Below, in pieces: positions 25,687 to 33,826 of a DNA stretch of 64,000 nucleotides. Each line of letters opens with the position of its first letter. Position 1 is the first letter of the stretch. Source of the stretch: Herbiconiux sp. VKM Ac-1786. GTDB taxonomy: Bacteria > Actinomycetota > Actinomycetes > Actinomycetales > Microbacteriaceae. The notes under the pieces were generated by a model. The model saw only the letters and a list, made by a program, of their open reading frames with translations, was not told the origin of the DNA and did not search any database. The stretch covers positions 2,094,513 through 2,158,512 of the forward strand of contig NZ_JADKSG010000001.1 in NCBI RefSeq assembly GCF_015350805.1, given 5' to 3'. Position numbers and translations under genes: made by a program.

Positions 25687-26016
25687 CATGGTGCGCACTG
25701 CGGTTGCGAACTCGCAGGGCGAACGAATGCTGACCATCGGTATCCGCTTGGGCTAGTTCGTGCCGATACGAGTTTGCGGCGGTTTCATGGCGGGGTAGTG
25801 GCTTGGCGATAGGTCTCATTCAGGAACCCCAGCAGGCTTTGCCCTGTCGGCTTCGGCTAGAAGGACGTGCTGGAGGGCCCGAGTGAAGTCGCGCTAAGTG
25901 ATGGAAACAGGCCCGCTCGTCTTCACCGAGCTAAGCGGCCCAGAGAGACTCTCGGCCTGGGGGCTCGAAGTCTCGTGCCCTCAAGTGCAAGAGGTCTGCC
26001 GGCCAGCTCATCGAGG
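25687..26016. other. Non-coding stretch, nothing identified
   Basis: About 330 bases between the small membrane gene and the end of the gene at 26017. No frame has a plausible start and codon bias, and no strong hairpin was seen. Confidence 0.5.
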
Positions 26017-26514
26017 TCAACGCAGGATCTCCACCATCAGCACCCATGCGTTCACGATCGACACGATGAAGATCACGATGAACCCGGCCGCCACATGGAA
26101 CAACCCGTCCGGGTTGCCCGTCATGAGCAGCACGCCCCCGACGAGCACACCCGAGAGCTGACCGATCCCGAGCACGATCGTCGGAACTTTGAGAGCGAAC
26201 CGTGGCCCGTCGTGGCTCCGCAGCATCCGCACCGCAGCATCCACCTGGAACCCGAGCGCGGCCGCCGCGAACGCCACCAACTCGATGCCCAACATCTCGG
26301 CGCTCTGCGAGGGGATGAGCATGGCCATCGACGACACGAGAATGACCGCGATCGACGCGATCGTCGCACCAGCTCGCGCAGGCAGCGCCGACCCGGCGAT
26401 GATCTGCTTCACGTTCACCGACACGGCGACGATGATCAACCCCGCGAGCGCACCGGCGGCCCCCACAGTCGCCGCCGCGAAGTCGTGCCACCCCTCGAGA
26501 TCCACGCTCGTCAT
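26017..26514 (-). CDS. Membrane protein of unknown function
   Basis: 165 residues with four to five transmembrane segments: AAATVGAAGALAGLIIVAVS, ASIAVILVSSMAMLIP, IELVAFAAAALGFQ, VLGIGQLSGVLVGGVLL and IVIFIVSIVNAWVL. The N-terminal WHDFAAATVGAAGALAGLI pattern recurs in unnamed actinobacterial membrane proteins. ATG 26514 was preferred over the one at 26535 because TACGCT lies six bases upstream. Confidence 0.68.
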   Translation of the reverse strand: MTSVDLEGWHDFAAATVGAAGALAGLIIVAVSVNVKQIIAGSALPARAGATIASIAVILVSSMAMLIPSQSAEMLGIELVAFAAAALGFQVDAAVRMLRSHDGPRFALKVPTIVLGIGQLSGVLVGGVLLMTGNPDGLFHVAAGFIVIFIVSIVNAWVLMVEILR

Positions 26515-26520
26515 GGGGGA

Positions 26521-26526
26521 AGCGTA
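26521..26526 (-). promoter_or_regulatory. -10 hexamer TACGCT of a leaderless start
   Basis: Six bases upstream of the ATG at 26514. Confidence 0.4.
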
Positions 26527-26546
26527 GCGAACCATGAACGCGAGAA

Positions 26547-26576
26547 GCGGGCCGGTTTGATGTCGAACCGGCCCGC
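26547..26576 (-). terminator. Terminator after the secreted-protein gene at 26590
   Basis: GCGGGCCGGTT, an 8-base loop, and AACCGGCCCGC form a perfect 11-bp stem, 13 bases past the stop. TTCTCGC follows on the minus strand. Confidence 0.65.
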
Positions 26577-26589
26577 CGCAGCGAACGGA

Positions 26590-27045
26590 CTAGGCCGCGT
26601 TGACCGACACGTCGACGGTGTCGTCGTACTTGACGCCGTCGGGTCCGGTCCAGAACGCCTGAATGGCACCCAGGATGCCGGGCTGCGCGTTGGCTGCGAA
26701 GGTGACGCCGACTCGTGCAGCACCTTCTCCATCCGTGGTGGCGGTGTTCTCGTTCATGGTGAACGGGCCGGACACGTAGACGAACGACACGACCTGTCCG
26801 GCGACCGGGTTGCCCTCGGGGTCGGTCCTCACCCGTGCGCCGGGGCGGAAGTCGTCGACGAGCGTCTCGCCGGGGTTGCCGGTCGCCGAGATGCCGGCGA
26901 ACGTGTACTTCGGGATGGGCGTCTCGCTGGCCGCGGCGAGGGGCGTCGCGACGGCGACAGCGATGACGGGGACGGCCCAGGCCGACCCGGCCAGGACCTG
27001 ACGTCGGGAGATTCCGGGCGCGCTGATGTTCTTGCTCATTCGCAT
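26590..27045 (-). CDS. Secreted protein with Tat-like leader
   Basis: 151 residues. Leader: ISRRQVLAGSAWAVPVIAVA, then VATPLAAAS, likely cleaved after AAA or AAAS (near residue 38). The mature ~110 residues are beta-rich (GEGAARVGVTFAANAQPGIL, TDGEG) and look like an Ig-like or filamin-type domain with no cysteine. A second ATG two codons in (27039) is possible. Its leader core nearly matches those of 12996 and 29399. It lies 238 bp from tatC, which reads the same way; the gap argues for separate transcription. Confidence 0.78.
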   Translation of the reverse strand: MRMSKNISAPGISRRQVLAGSAWAVPVIAVAVATPLAAASETPIPKYTFAGISATGNPGETLVDDFRPGARVRTDPEGNPVAGQVVSFVYVSGPFTMNENTATTDGEGAARVGVTFAANAQPGILGAIQAFWTGPDGVKYDDTVDVSVNAA

Positions 27046-27283
27046 TCTGCTTTCGGATCGACCGCCCCTGATGGCGCACGGCGCGGCCTTGGGGTACTGG
27101 CCTCAGGTCACCGGCGCGGGCGGAAGTCACCAAGCTACGGCGGGCAGGATGCGATAGGTACCGCCTCGGCGGGTGGTGTTGCGAGTGGGGTGCACGCCCG
27201 CTTGGGGGGTTTATGGGCGGTGAGCAGAATCACCCCAATCCGATACCCTCGCCGCTACGAAATGCGGCGACTCGGGTGATGGT

Positions 27284-28132
27284 TCAGATGACGTCGAGAC
27301 CCAACTCTGCATCGATTGCGCGATTCTTCTTCGCCACGCGACGGTCGTGAAGATACGCGATGCCGGCTGCCCCGAAGTACAGCAGCACCATGGGAATCGC
27401 GAGCAGGAACATGGACATGACGTCGGCCGCCGGTGTGGCGATCGCGGTGAAGAGCGTGATCACAAGAATGGCGATTCGCCAGGACTTCAGGATGGCCTTG
27501 GCCGTCAGCACACCGGCGAAGTTCAGCAGCACCAGGAACACCGGCAGCACGAACGCGATGCCGATGGCGAGCACCAGCTTGAGTACGAAGTCGTAATAGG
27601 TGCGGGCCGAGATCAACGCGGTGGTGTCTTGAGGCGCGAATCCGGTGAGCAGCACGACCATGTGCGGCATCACGAACCAGCCCGCAGCACAGCCGGCGAG
27701 GAACAGCGGCACGGCGGAGAGCACGAAGCCGACTGCGTACTGCTTCTCGCGTCGCTTCATGCCGGGCACCGCGAACGCCCAGATCTGGTAAAGCCAGACA
27801 GGCGACGAGATGACGACGCCCACGGTGAAGGCGATCTGAATACGGAGATCGAACGCTGACGAGATGTCAGTGAAGTTCAGCGAGGCAGTGCGCCCCTGCG
27901 CATCGGAGAGCTCCTGGATCGGCACGGTGAGCGCCTGCAGCACGGCATCCGACAGGATCCAGCCGACGACCATGCCGACCACGATGCCGAGCGCCGCCAG
28001 GAAGAGCCGCTTGCGCAGTTCGATGAGGTGCGCGCCGAGCGACATGCGCCCGTCGGCGGGGCGCTTCGATCGAGGCTTCTTCGGCGCGCGCTCGTCGCCC
28101 GAGCGCGAGCTCCGCGCTCCGATGGCGACCAT
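27284..28132 (-). CDS. tatC: Twin-arginine translocase subunit TatC
   Basis: 282 residues, six transmembrane segments. Family markers: HLIELRKRLFLAALGIVVGM at the first cytoplasmic region and helix, FAVPGMKRREKQYAVGFVLS, and GIAFVLPVFLVLLNFAGVLT. TatC recognises the twin-arginine signal of folded substrates. It follows tatA by 2 bp, so they are one operon. A basic 30-residue N-terminal extension precedes the usual start. At least five likely Tat substrates are in this window (12996, 26590, 29399, 40551, 53136). Confidence 0.95.
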   Translation of the reverse strand: MVAIGARSSRSGDERAPKKPRSKRPADGRMSLGAHLIELRKRLFLAALGIVVGMVVGWILSDAVLQALTVPIQELSDAQGRTASLNFTDISSAFDLRIQIAFTVGVVISSPVWLYQIWAFAVPGMKRREKQYAVGFVLSAVPLFLAGCAAGWFVMPHMVVLLTGFAPQDTTALISARTYYDFVLKLVLAIGIAFVLPVFLVLLNFAGVLTAKAILKSWRIAILVITLFTAIATPAADVMSMFLLAIPMVLLYFGAAGIAYLHDRRVAKKNRAIDAELGLDVI

Positions 28133-28134
28133 CG

Positions 28135-28437
28135 TCAGTTTTTGCCGGAGTCGGGCTCGCTGCGCGCCGCGTCGGAGTGAACCGGCGTCACGCGCGGCGT
28201 CTCGAGCGGGGGAGCGACATCGGTCGTCGTGGCGGACGGTGCGCTGGGCGCGGGCGGCGTCGTGTCGACCGCGTCACCCGGCTTGTCGTCGTCGCGCAGT
28301 CCCTTGGTCTCCTGCTTGAAGATGCGCATCGACTGGGCCAGCCCCTTCGAGAGGGCGGGAAGCCGGGTCGCGCCGAACAGCAGCAGGATGACCACGAGTA
28401 CGACGATCAGATGCCAGCCGTTGAGATTTCCGAGCAT
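28135..28437 (-). CDS. tatA: Twin-arginine translocase subunit TatA
   Basis: 100 residues. One N-terminal transmembrane helix (WHLIVVLVVILLLFGATRLP) runs into the hinge and amphipathic helix (ALSKGLAQSMRIFKQETKGL) typical of TatA. A Pro/Thr/Ala/Asp-rich cytoplasmic tail follows. TatA forms the translocation channel with TatC. No tatB is adjacent, as is common in actinobacteria where tatB lies elsewhere. GGGGG precedes the ATG. Confidence 0.95.
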   Translation of the reverse strand: MLGNLNGWHLIVVLVVILLLFGATRLPALSKGLAQSMRIFKQETKGLRDDDKPGDAVDTTPPAPSAPSATTTDVAPPLETPRVTPVHSDAARSEPDSGKN

Positions 28438-28481
28438 GAGAGGAGCCCCCTAGTGGTTTTGGTCGAGTGTACCCGGCGCAG

Positions 28482-29216
28482 TCATGAGACTGCTCCGAGT
28501 CGGGTGAACGGAAAGACGATGCTGAAGACATGGCCCACGACGCCAGACCGGTCGACGAGCCGCACGCACGTAGCGGTCGTCGGAGCGCCACGGCACTGAG
28601 CGATCGAGTCACTCGACGCTGAGCGATGATCGCCGAGTACGAAGTACTGGTCATCGGGCACGGTGAACGGGGTGAAGCAGCGCAGCGATGCCGGAACCGT
28701 CGAGCAGTCGAGCACTCCGGCTTCGAACGGCAGATCGTCGAGGATGTAGGGCTCGTCGACTGCGGCGCCGTCGACCGTTATGCGCCCCTCGGCATCGCAG
28801 CACGACACCGTCTCACCCGGCCCGGCGATGACCCGTTTCACCAGCACGTGATCGTTGGTCGGTCCGATACCCACCAGGCCACCGACCCATTTCGCGGCGG
28901 CCTTCAAGGGGTTCGTCTCCGGCGGTGGTGCCGGTTCCCAAGCCGTCGAAGCATTGAACACGACGACGTCACCGTCGACGGGTCCACCCCCGAGGTAGGC
29001 GAGCCGATTGACCAGGATGCGATCCCCGACCTCGAGCGTCGACTCCATCGACCCCGACGGCACCGAGTACAGCCGCACCAAGAACGTCTGCACGAGGGCG
29101 AGAACGACGATCGCGGCCACCAGATTCACGAACGGATTCCGCGCCAGTCGACGGACGAGTGACGGCCCGCCGGAGGCGCCAGTAGGGGAGTCAGAGAGGG
29201 CGGTCACAGCGCTCAC
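28482..29216 (-). CDS. lepB: Signal peptidase I
   Basis: 244 residues from a GTG. One N-terminal transmembrane segment (LVAAIVVLALVQTFLVRLYS) is followed by the catalytic box VPSGSMESTL (nucleophile Ser56), the general-base box HVLVKRVIAGPGE, and the LGDHRSASSDS box. This is the standard S26A layout for cleaving Sec and Tat signal peptides outside the membrane. A pair of cysteines (SCCDAEG) and a second cysteine pair suggest disulfides. It lies 44 bp upstream of tatA in the same direction, probably one export operon. The long frame to 29339 has no start signal. Confidence 0.92.
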   Translation of the reverse strand: MSAVTALSDSPTGASGGPSLVRRLARNPFVNLVAAIVVLALVQTFLVRLYSVPSGSMESTLEVGDRILVNRLAYLGGGPVDGDVVVFNASTAWEPAPPPETNPLKAAAKWVGGLVGIGPTNDHVLVKRVIAGPGETVSCCDAEGRITVDGAAVDEPYILDDLPFEAGVLDCSTVPASLRCFTPFTVPDDQYFVLGDHRSASSDSIAQCRGAPTTATCVRLVDRSGVVGHVFSIVFPFTRLGAVS

Positions 29217-29398
29217 CTTAATAGAAGGAGTGGCTCGATCTCCTATCGGGTTTCTTGCGGTCGTCCGGAAGGGTGAATCGCAGGGTGAAAAACTCGTCGT
29301 CCAGCTGATCGAACTCGTCGCCCTCGTTACTTTCGACACGCGCGTGAGGGCCTTCCGGCCCCGAGCGATCCATCGAACTTCGACATTGGGGACCCTCT

Positions 29399-29962
29399 AT
29401 GACCTTCACTCCTTCCCACGACTCCGAGTCCACTTTCACGGGTGAGTCTGCAGGTGAGACTCGCGGGCTTACCCGCCGCCAGGTCACAACTGCGGCGGCC
29501 TGGGCCGCACCGGTGATCGCGCTCGCGGTCGCGACCCCGCTCGCCGCCGCCAGCGAGGTCTTCGACAGCCCGACCGCATTCGTGAGCGGTGCTCTCGCCG
29601 CAACCGGCACGAGCGCAACCCAGCGCACGGCCACCTACGAGGGCGGCGCGCTCAACTACAACAGCGCAGGTGTTCCCGGGCTGAACTCCGGCGACATCAC
29701 GATCACCGTCTACAACACCAAGACCGCCTCGTGGACTCTGACCACCGACGTGGTCACCGCCTATCAGGCGGCCGGCTGGGTCCTCGTGTCGGCGAGCCCG
29801 GAATCGACGGTGTTCATCCACGCGGCCATCAGCAACGGTGCCACCATCTCGATGCCGGCCATCAGCTGGTCCGCTCAGGTCGGCAGCTCCAAGCCGGTCC
29901 TCGGCATCATGGTTTCCTCTGACAACGACGATGTCTCCGGCCTGGGTGTGAGCCTGAACTGA
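29399..29962 (+). CDS. Secreted protein with Tat-like leader
   Basis: 187 residues. A hydrophilic N-region of about 24 residues precedes LTRRQVTTAAAWAAPVIALA, then VATPLAAASE, giving a cut near residue 50. The mature part is Thr/Ser/Ala-rich and beta-predicted, with no cysteine (ISNGATISMPAISWSAQVGS). GGGGA lies upstream of the ATG. It is divergent from lepB-tatA-tatC and is followed by a clear terminator. The leader core is shared with 12996 and 26590. Function unknown. Confidence 0.78.
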   Translation: MTFTPSHDSESTFTGESAGETRGLTRRQVTTAAAWAAPVIALAVATPLAAASEVFDSPTAFVSGALAATGTSATQRTATYEGGALNYNSAGVPGLNSGDITITVYNTKTASWTLTTDVVTAYQAAGWVLVSASPESTVFIHAAISNGATISMPAISWSAQVGSSKPVLGIMVSSDNDDVSGLGVSLN

Positions 29963-29987
29963 TGCAGGCTTGATCCTCGCGGGGGTG

Positions 29988-30016
29988 GGTGGCTGTGGGC
30001 TTGGTCCACAGCCACC
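29988..30016 (+). terminator. Terminator after the secreted-protein gene at 29399
   Basis: GGTGGCTGTGG, loop GCTTGGT, CCACAGCCACC: a perfect 11-bp stem followed by TGTTTC, 25 bases past the stop. Confidence 0.75.
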
Positions 30017-30042
30017 TGTTTCGCGCGGCCAGACGACTCAAA

Positions 30043-30945
30043 TCACAGTGTGCGTCGAGAGCGCCGAACTGTGAGAAGTCCCTTGAACCCGTAGGCCAAG
30101 CGTTTCACGCGAGCTGCGACTAGGCCCTTGACCGATCCAGCGAGTTCTGGGTGCTCCTGGACGTACAGGTCGGCCGGTGGCCAGATGATCTTGCCCAATT
30201 CGGCCGGTCGCTGCCGTAGGGGCAAAGATCCGAGGTATGTAAGCCACTGACCGGTGCGCGAGCGATGCGCGATTCTTCGCTTCCACGCTCTAAGTGCGTC
30301 CGAGTCATTGACCGGCACGCCGCGCAGAAGGTCGCACTCTTCAAGCATTGGGCGAAGTGTCTCTAGGCTGCCGGTTCGACCAGCCAGTTCCACGACGCCA
30401 TGACCGAGTTCGTCGTCCGCGCGCAAGAGGTCCACAAGATGGGAGTACTCGGTCTTCTGACGGTCGGTGTACATACCGCGGAGCGCGTGAAGACCGGCGA
30501 TGGCCGCTGATGCTGCTCTGTCGGTGCCGGTCGCCGAGTGATTCCCCAATGTGAAGCTCTGCCTGTGTGACCACAACTCCTCGAAGACATCCTCGGGTTC
30601 CCCGAGAAACCCCGGGAAGAAACGGTGCACATCGAGGTCCACGGGCCATTCATCGTTCATCAGGGTCGTGGAGTGCTGTTCGAGCAGGTCGAAGACCCAG
30701 TAATGAGTGCGTGGCCGCCAGCCGACGTCTCCCATGGCCTCGACGAGATCCTCGGCGTGCGCCGGTTCGACGATCACGTCGACGTCGGCGTAGTTCCGCC
30801 GCGCTCGTAATCCGAGCTGCTCCAGCACCAGGCCTTTCACGACCAGGATGCGGATGCCCCGTTCCTCCGCGCGGCGCGACACGAGCGCCGCCAGCAGCAT
30901 CACCGCTTCTCTCGGCCGAAGGTCGGCAGCCTCTGAGATCGTCAC
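30043..30945 (-). CDS. Nucleotidyltransferase-family protein, partner of HprK/PqqD kinase
   Basis: 300 residues from a GTG that overlaps the stop of the kinase gene (GTGA), with GGAG eight bases upstream. It matches the uncharacterised nucleotidyltransferase family (PF14907 type): ILVVKGLVLEQLGL, then the metal-binding DxD pattern in RNYADVDVIV, followed by VDLDVHRFFPG. The rest is helical. Such proteins occur beside HprK-like kinases and PqqD domains in lasso-peptide clusters, where their exact reaction is poorly defined. Here there is no lasso cyclase or protease, and exopolysaccharide genes follow. Confidence 0.75.
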   Translation of the reverse strand: MTISEAADLRPREAVMLLAALVSRRAEERGIRILVVKGLVLEQLGLRARRNYADVDVIVEPAHAEDLVEAMGDVGWRPRTHYWVFDLLEQHSTTLMNDEWPVDLDVHRFFPGFLGEPEDVFEELWSHRQSFTLGNHSATGTDRAASAAIAGLHALRGMYTDRQKTEYSHLVDLLRADDELGHGVVELAGRTGSLETLRPMLEECDLLRGVPVNDSDALRAWKRRIAHRSRTGQWLTYLGSLPLRQRPAELGKIIWPPADLYVQEHPELAGSVKGLVAARVKRLAYGFKGLLTVRRSRRTL

Positions 30946-32054
30946 GGCGTACGCTCCGCGCAATTGTGATACTCAACGACGCCCGAGTCCACCATGGCGT
31001 CCAGTGCGGCGATCACGAGCGGCGAAGGATCCATGTCGCCAGCCGGCCCGACTGCGATCAGTACTCGCGCGACGACTACGTCGAGCGTCGGGCCGTCATG
31101 GAGAGAGTCCCAGATCGCGGGGCCGATCCCGTCGAGAACGACTACACGGCTCCCGAGCAGCAGGACGGCGTACTCATCGATCGCGATGGCGTCCAGGGCC
31201 TGCACTCGGGTGTAGCACTCCGCCGAGGGTGAGGTGAACGATGCGACGGGAAGTGGACGCCAGTTGGTGCTGCGTTGTGCTCCGATGATTTCGGGCACCA
31301 GTACCGGCACCGACGTAGATTCTCGATAGTGAAGGCGCCGGACTCCTCCGACACCGTCGATGAGATCAGCGAGACGTTGCAGTGGGTTCGGAAGCTCCGG
31401 AAGGTAGCTGAGCTCGGGTACCAGGCGCACCAGCGCTTCAACGGGGTCGACATCGTCAACCACGGGGGGCTCCGGGGCTGTGTCGTCCCGGTCGAGAAGA
31501 ACGATGGCCGCGATGTGAAGCGCGCGGTCGGGCAGTGAGCGAAGCCCGAGCGCCGCGGGAGAGACTTGCTTCTTGGCGCCTGGGTCAAGCGCATCGATGA
31601 CCGACAACGGCTTTTGGTAGGGGAGCACGGTGCCGTCGGCCGCGATGCCCACGGTCTCGTCGGTGACGTAACCGAAATGGCGGCCGAGGGCCGTTGCCAA
31701 GGTGGTCTTCCCCCGGCCTGATGGCCCCACGAAGGCCACCACGTCTCCTTCGGGCAGAGCGATGGCACACGCGTGCAGCATCACGAGTTCGTGTTTCCGC
31801 TGTTCGATGGCAGCGAGCGTCACACGTGTCGAAAGCAATGCGGAGAGTTCTCTCACCGTGCCGCCAAGGACATCCGCCGAGGTATTCTCCTCACCGACGA
31901 GCGCAGCGGACAGAATCAGATCGTGACTGTCATGGTCGACCTTCGCCGCCTGCCATGACCGCTCGATGTCCATCCGGCCTTGGGCCTCGACTCTGTGAAG
32001 GTCGAGGCCGATGGTGACACCGATAGCGCTGATCCGAAGTCCGGGGCCGGTCAT
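30942..32054 (-). CDS. HPr-kinase-like P-loop kinase fused to a PqqD-like domain
   Basis: 370 residues. The central kinase part has a Walker A GPSGRGKTT (Lys116) after MLHACAIALPEGDVVAFV, and a downstream acidic loop YVTDETVGIAADG as in HprK-like peptide kinases. The C-terminal ~85 residues (LLLGSRVVVLDGIGPAIWDS, then LDAMVDSGVVEYHNC) have the PqqD pattern. This joins a kinase to a peptide- or leader-binding module in one chain. ATG 32054 is six bases after TATCGT on the minus strand, preferred over 32072. It is coupled to the nucleotidyltransferase. The substrate is unknown. Confidence 0.75.
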   Translation of the reverse strand: MTGPGLRISAIGVTIGLDLHRVEAQGRMDIERSWQAAKVDHDSHDLILSAALVGEENTSADVLGGTVRELSALLSTRVTLAAIEQRKHELVMLHACAIALPEGDVVAFVGPSGRGKTTLATALGRHFGYVTDETVGIAADGTVLPYQKPLSVIDALDPGAKKQVSPAALGLRSLPDRALHIAAIVLLDRDDTAPEPPVVDDVDPVEALVRLVPELSYLPELPNPLQRLADLIDGVGGVRRLHYRESTSVPVLVPEIIGAQRSTNWRPLPVASFTSPSAECYTRVQALDAIAIDEYAVLLLGSRVVVLDGIGPAIWDSLHDGPTLDVVVARVLIAVGPAGDMDPSPLVIAALDAMVDSGVVEYHNCAERTP

Positions 32055-32060
32055 AGTGTC

Positions 32061-32066
32061 ACGATA
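32061..32066 (-). promoter_or_regulatory. -10 hexamer TATCGT of a leaderless start
   Basis: Six bases upstream of the ATG at 32054; divergent from the BY-kinase gene at 32222. Confidence 0.45.
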
Positions 32067-32221
32067 GTGCACACTGAGAGGTCAGGTCCGTGAGGGGGAG
32101 GCGTGACGCCGCCGGTCCTGCTCTGGCAATGTGCACCCCTACAATGTTGGAATCGGCCGGGTGGCCGCAATGGTGGAGCCTTCGGAGCGCCTGGGAGCTC
32201 CCCGATGAGATTGAGGCAGAC

Positions 32222-33826
32222 ATGGAACTGCGTTCGTATCTACAGATCGTTCGCGCGCACTGGCTGGCGATCATCGCGCTCGTCTTACTGGGCGGCATCG
32301 TCGGGTTCGGCTGGGCGTTCATCCAGCCCAAGGTCTACACAGCGGACGCCAGCGGTTACGTCTCTGCCGGCAGCAACGACGACACGGGCAACGCACTCGT
32401 CGGCGACAACCTGGCTCAGTCGAAGGTCAAGTCCTACATCGACATCGGCAGCTCTCGTGCGGTCGCGCAGGCTGCGATCGACGATCTCGGACTCCAGGGC
32501 GTCGCACCGGAGAGCCTCGTCAATCGCATCACGGTCACCAATCCCTCGGGCACTGCACTTTTGAAGGTCAGTGCCACCGGGCCGACCCCGACCGACGCTC
32601 GCGATCTCGCCGAAGCCTGGTTGCGCGGTATCGCCACTCAGATCCAGGTCGTCGAGAACGGCGGAACCGCTCCGACGACCGGCGTCGGAGTTGTCCAGCT
32701 CGTCCCTCTCGATTCCGCGGTGCTACCGAGCAGTCCGAGTTCGCCCAACACGCGCCTCGCCATCGGCATCGGCCTCATAGCTGGTCTGATCGGCGGTTTC
32801 GCATACGCCATGATCCGCCACACCTTCGATCGACGCGTTCGCTCGGCGGAGGCCGTGGAGAAGGAGGTCGGGGTGCCGGTCATCGGATCCATCCCGATAG
32901 ATCGCCGATTTACCGACAGTGACCGTCTGGTCTCCATGGATGGTGCCACGGACTACTCCCAGATCGACGACGATGCGGCCGTCGCCGAGGCATTACGCGA
33001 AGTGCGCACCAACCTGCAATTCATGAACGTCGACAACCCGCCCCGCGTAATTGTCGTGACCAGCCCTCTCCCCGGCGACGGCAAGTCCACGACCATCGCC
33101 AACCTCGCGATCGCCCTCGCAGCAGCGGGGCAGCCCGTCGTCCTCGTCGATGCCGACCTTCGGAGGCCCACGGTCTCGAAGACCTTCAACCTCGTCGAAG
33201 GGGTAGGTCTCACCGACGTGCTGGCAGGCCGATCCCAGCTCATGGATGTTCTACAGCCATGGGGGAACTCCGGCCGGCTCATGATCTTGGCGGCAGGGAA
33301 GACCCCACCCAATCCAAGCGAGTTGCTGGGGTCGGAACGTATGCATTCGCTGCTATCGGAGTTGTCCGGTCAGGCAATGGTGCTGATCGACGCGCCGCCG
33401 CTGATCCCCGTCACCGACGCCGCCATCCTGACCCATAACACCGACGGTGCGCTCGTCGTCGCGAGCGTCAACAAGACCACCTACGAGGGTCTCAGCAAAG
33501 CGATGCAGATCCTGGAGCGGGCCAACGCGCGCCCCCTGGGGATTATCCTCAATCGTGTGCCCCGGCGCGGCCCTGGATCGTCGTATGGCTACGGCTACGG
33601 CTACGGTGCGTACACGACGCGCCCATCCGAGGAGTCCGAGCCGGTACCCGCAGCCGAGGATCCGATCAGCGCTGCAGCGCGGGAACTCGACCCCACATTG
33701 TTCTCGCCGCGCTCCGGCATCGCACCCGTTGCCGATCCGCCAACGGCAGATCAAACTCGCGCTCTGCCGGCTCCCGCCGAAGCCGTGACAAGACGCGAGA
33801 TGCGACGACAGGCCAATCGCTCCTGA
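32222..33826 (+). CDS. Wzz-type chain-length protein fused to BY-tyrosine kinase (copy 1)
   Basis: 534 residues. The N-terminal ~210 carry two transmembrane segments (HWLAIIALVLLGGIVGFGWA near residue 14 and GIGLIAGLIGGFAYAMI near 185) around a Wzz-type outside domain. The cytoplasmic kinase has Walker A LPGDGKSTT (Lys288), A' VVLVDADLRRP and B MVLIDAPPL, as in CapB/CpsD and Wzc. A tyrosine cluster (SYGYGYGYGAYTTR) follows for autophosphorylation. It controls polymerisation and export of surface polysaccharide. The start uses ATG 32222; the upstream frame to 32090 has no start signal. The stop shares a base with the phosphatase gene. Confidence 0.92.
   Translation: MELRSYLQIVRAHWLAIIALVLLGGIVGFGWAFIQPKVYTADASGYVSAGSNDDTGNALVGDNLAQSKVKSYIDIGSSRAVAQAAIDDLGLQGVAPESLVNRITVTNPSGTALLKVSATGPTPTDARDLAEAWLRGIATQIQVVENGGTAPTTGVGVVQLVPLDSAVLPSSPSSPNTRLAIGIGLIAGLIGGFAYAMIRHTFDRRVRSAEAVEKEVGVPVIGSIPIDRRFTDSDRLVSMDGATDYSQIDDDAAVAEALREVRTNLQFMNVDNPPRVIVVTSPLPGDGKSTTIANLAIALAAAGQPVVLVDADLRRPTVSKTFNLVEGVGLTDVLAGRSQLMDVLQPWGNSGRLMILAAGKTPPNPSELLGSERMHSLLSELSGQAMVLIDAPPLIPVTDAAILTHNTDGALVVASVNKTTYEGLSKAMQILERANARPLGIILNRVPRRGPGSSYGYGYGYGAYTTRPSEESEPVPAAEDPISAAARELDPTLFSPRSGIAPVADPPTADQTRALPAPAEAVTRREMRRQANRS

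Noticed and set aside
25867-27279. 470-residue plus-strand frame
   Set aside because: It is rich in His, Arg, Asp and Gly, crosses two well-supported minus-strand genes and has no start signal.
30043-32054. Complete lasso-peptide cluster
   Set aside because: There is no asparagine-synthetase-like cyclase, transglutaminase-like protease, precursor or ABC transporter within the neighbouring genes.
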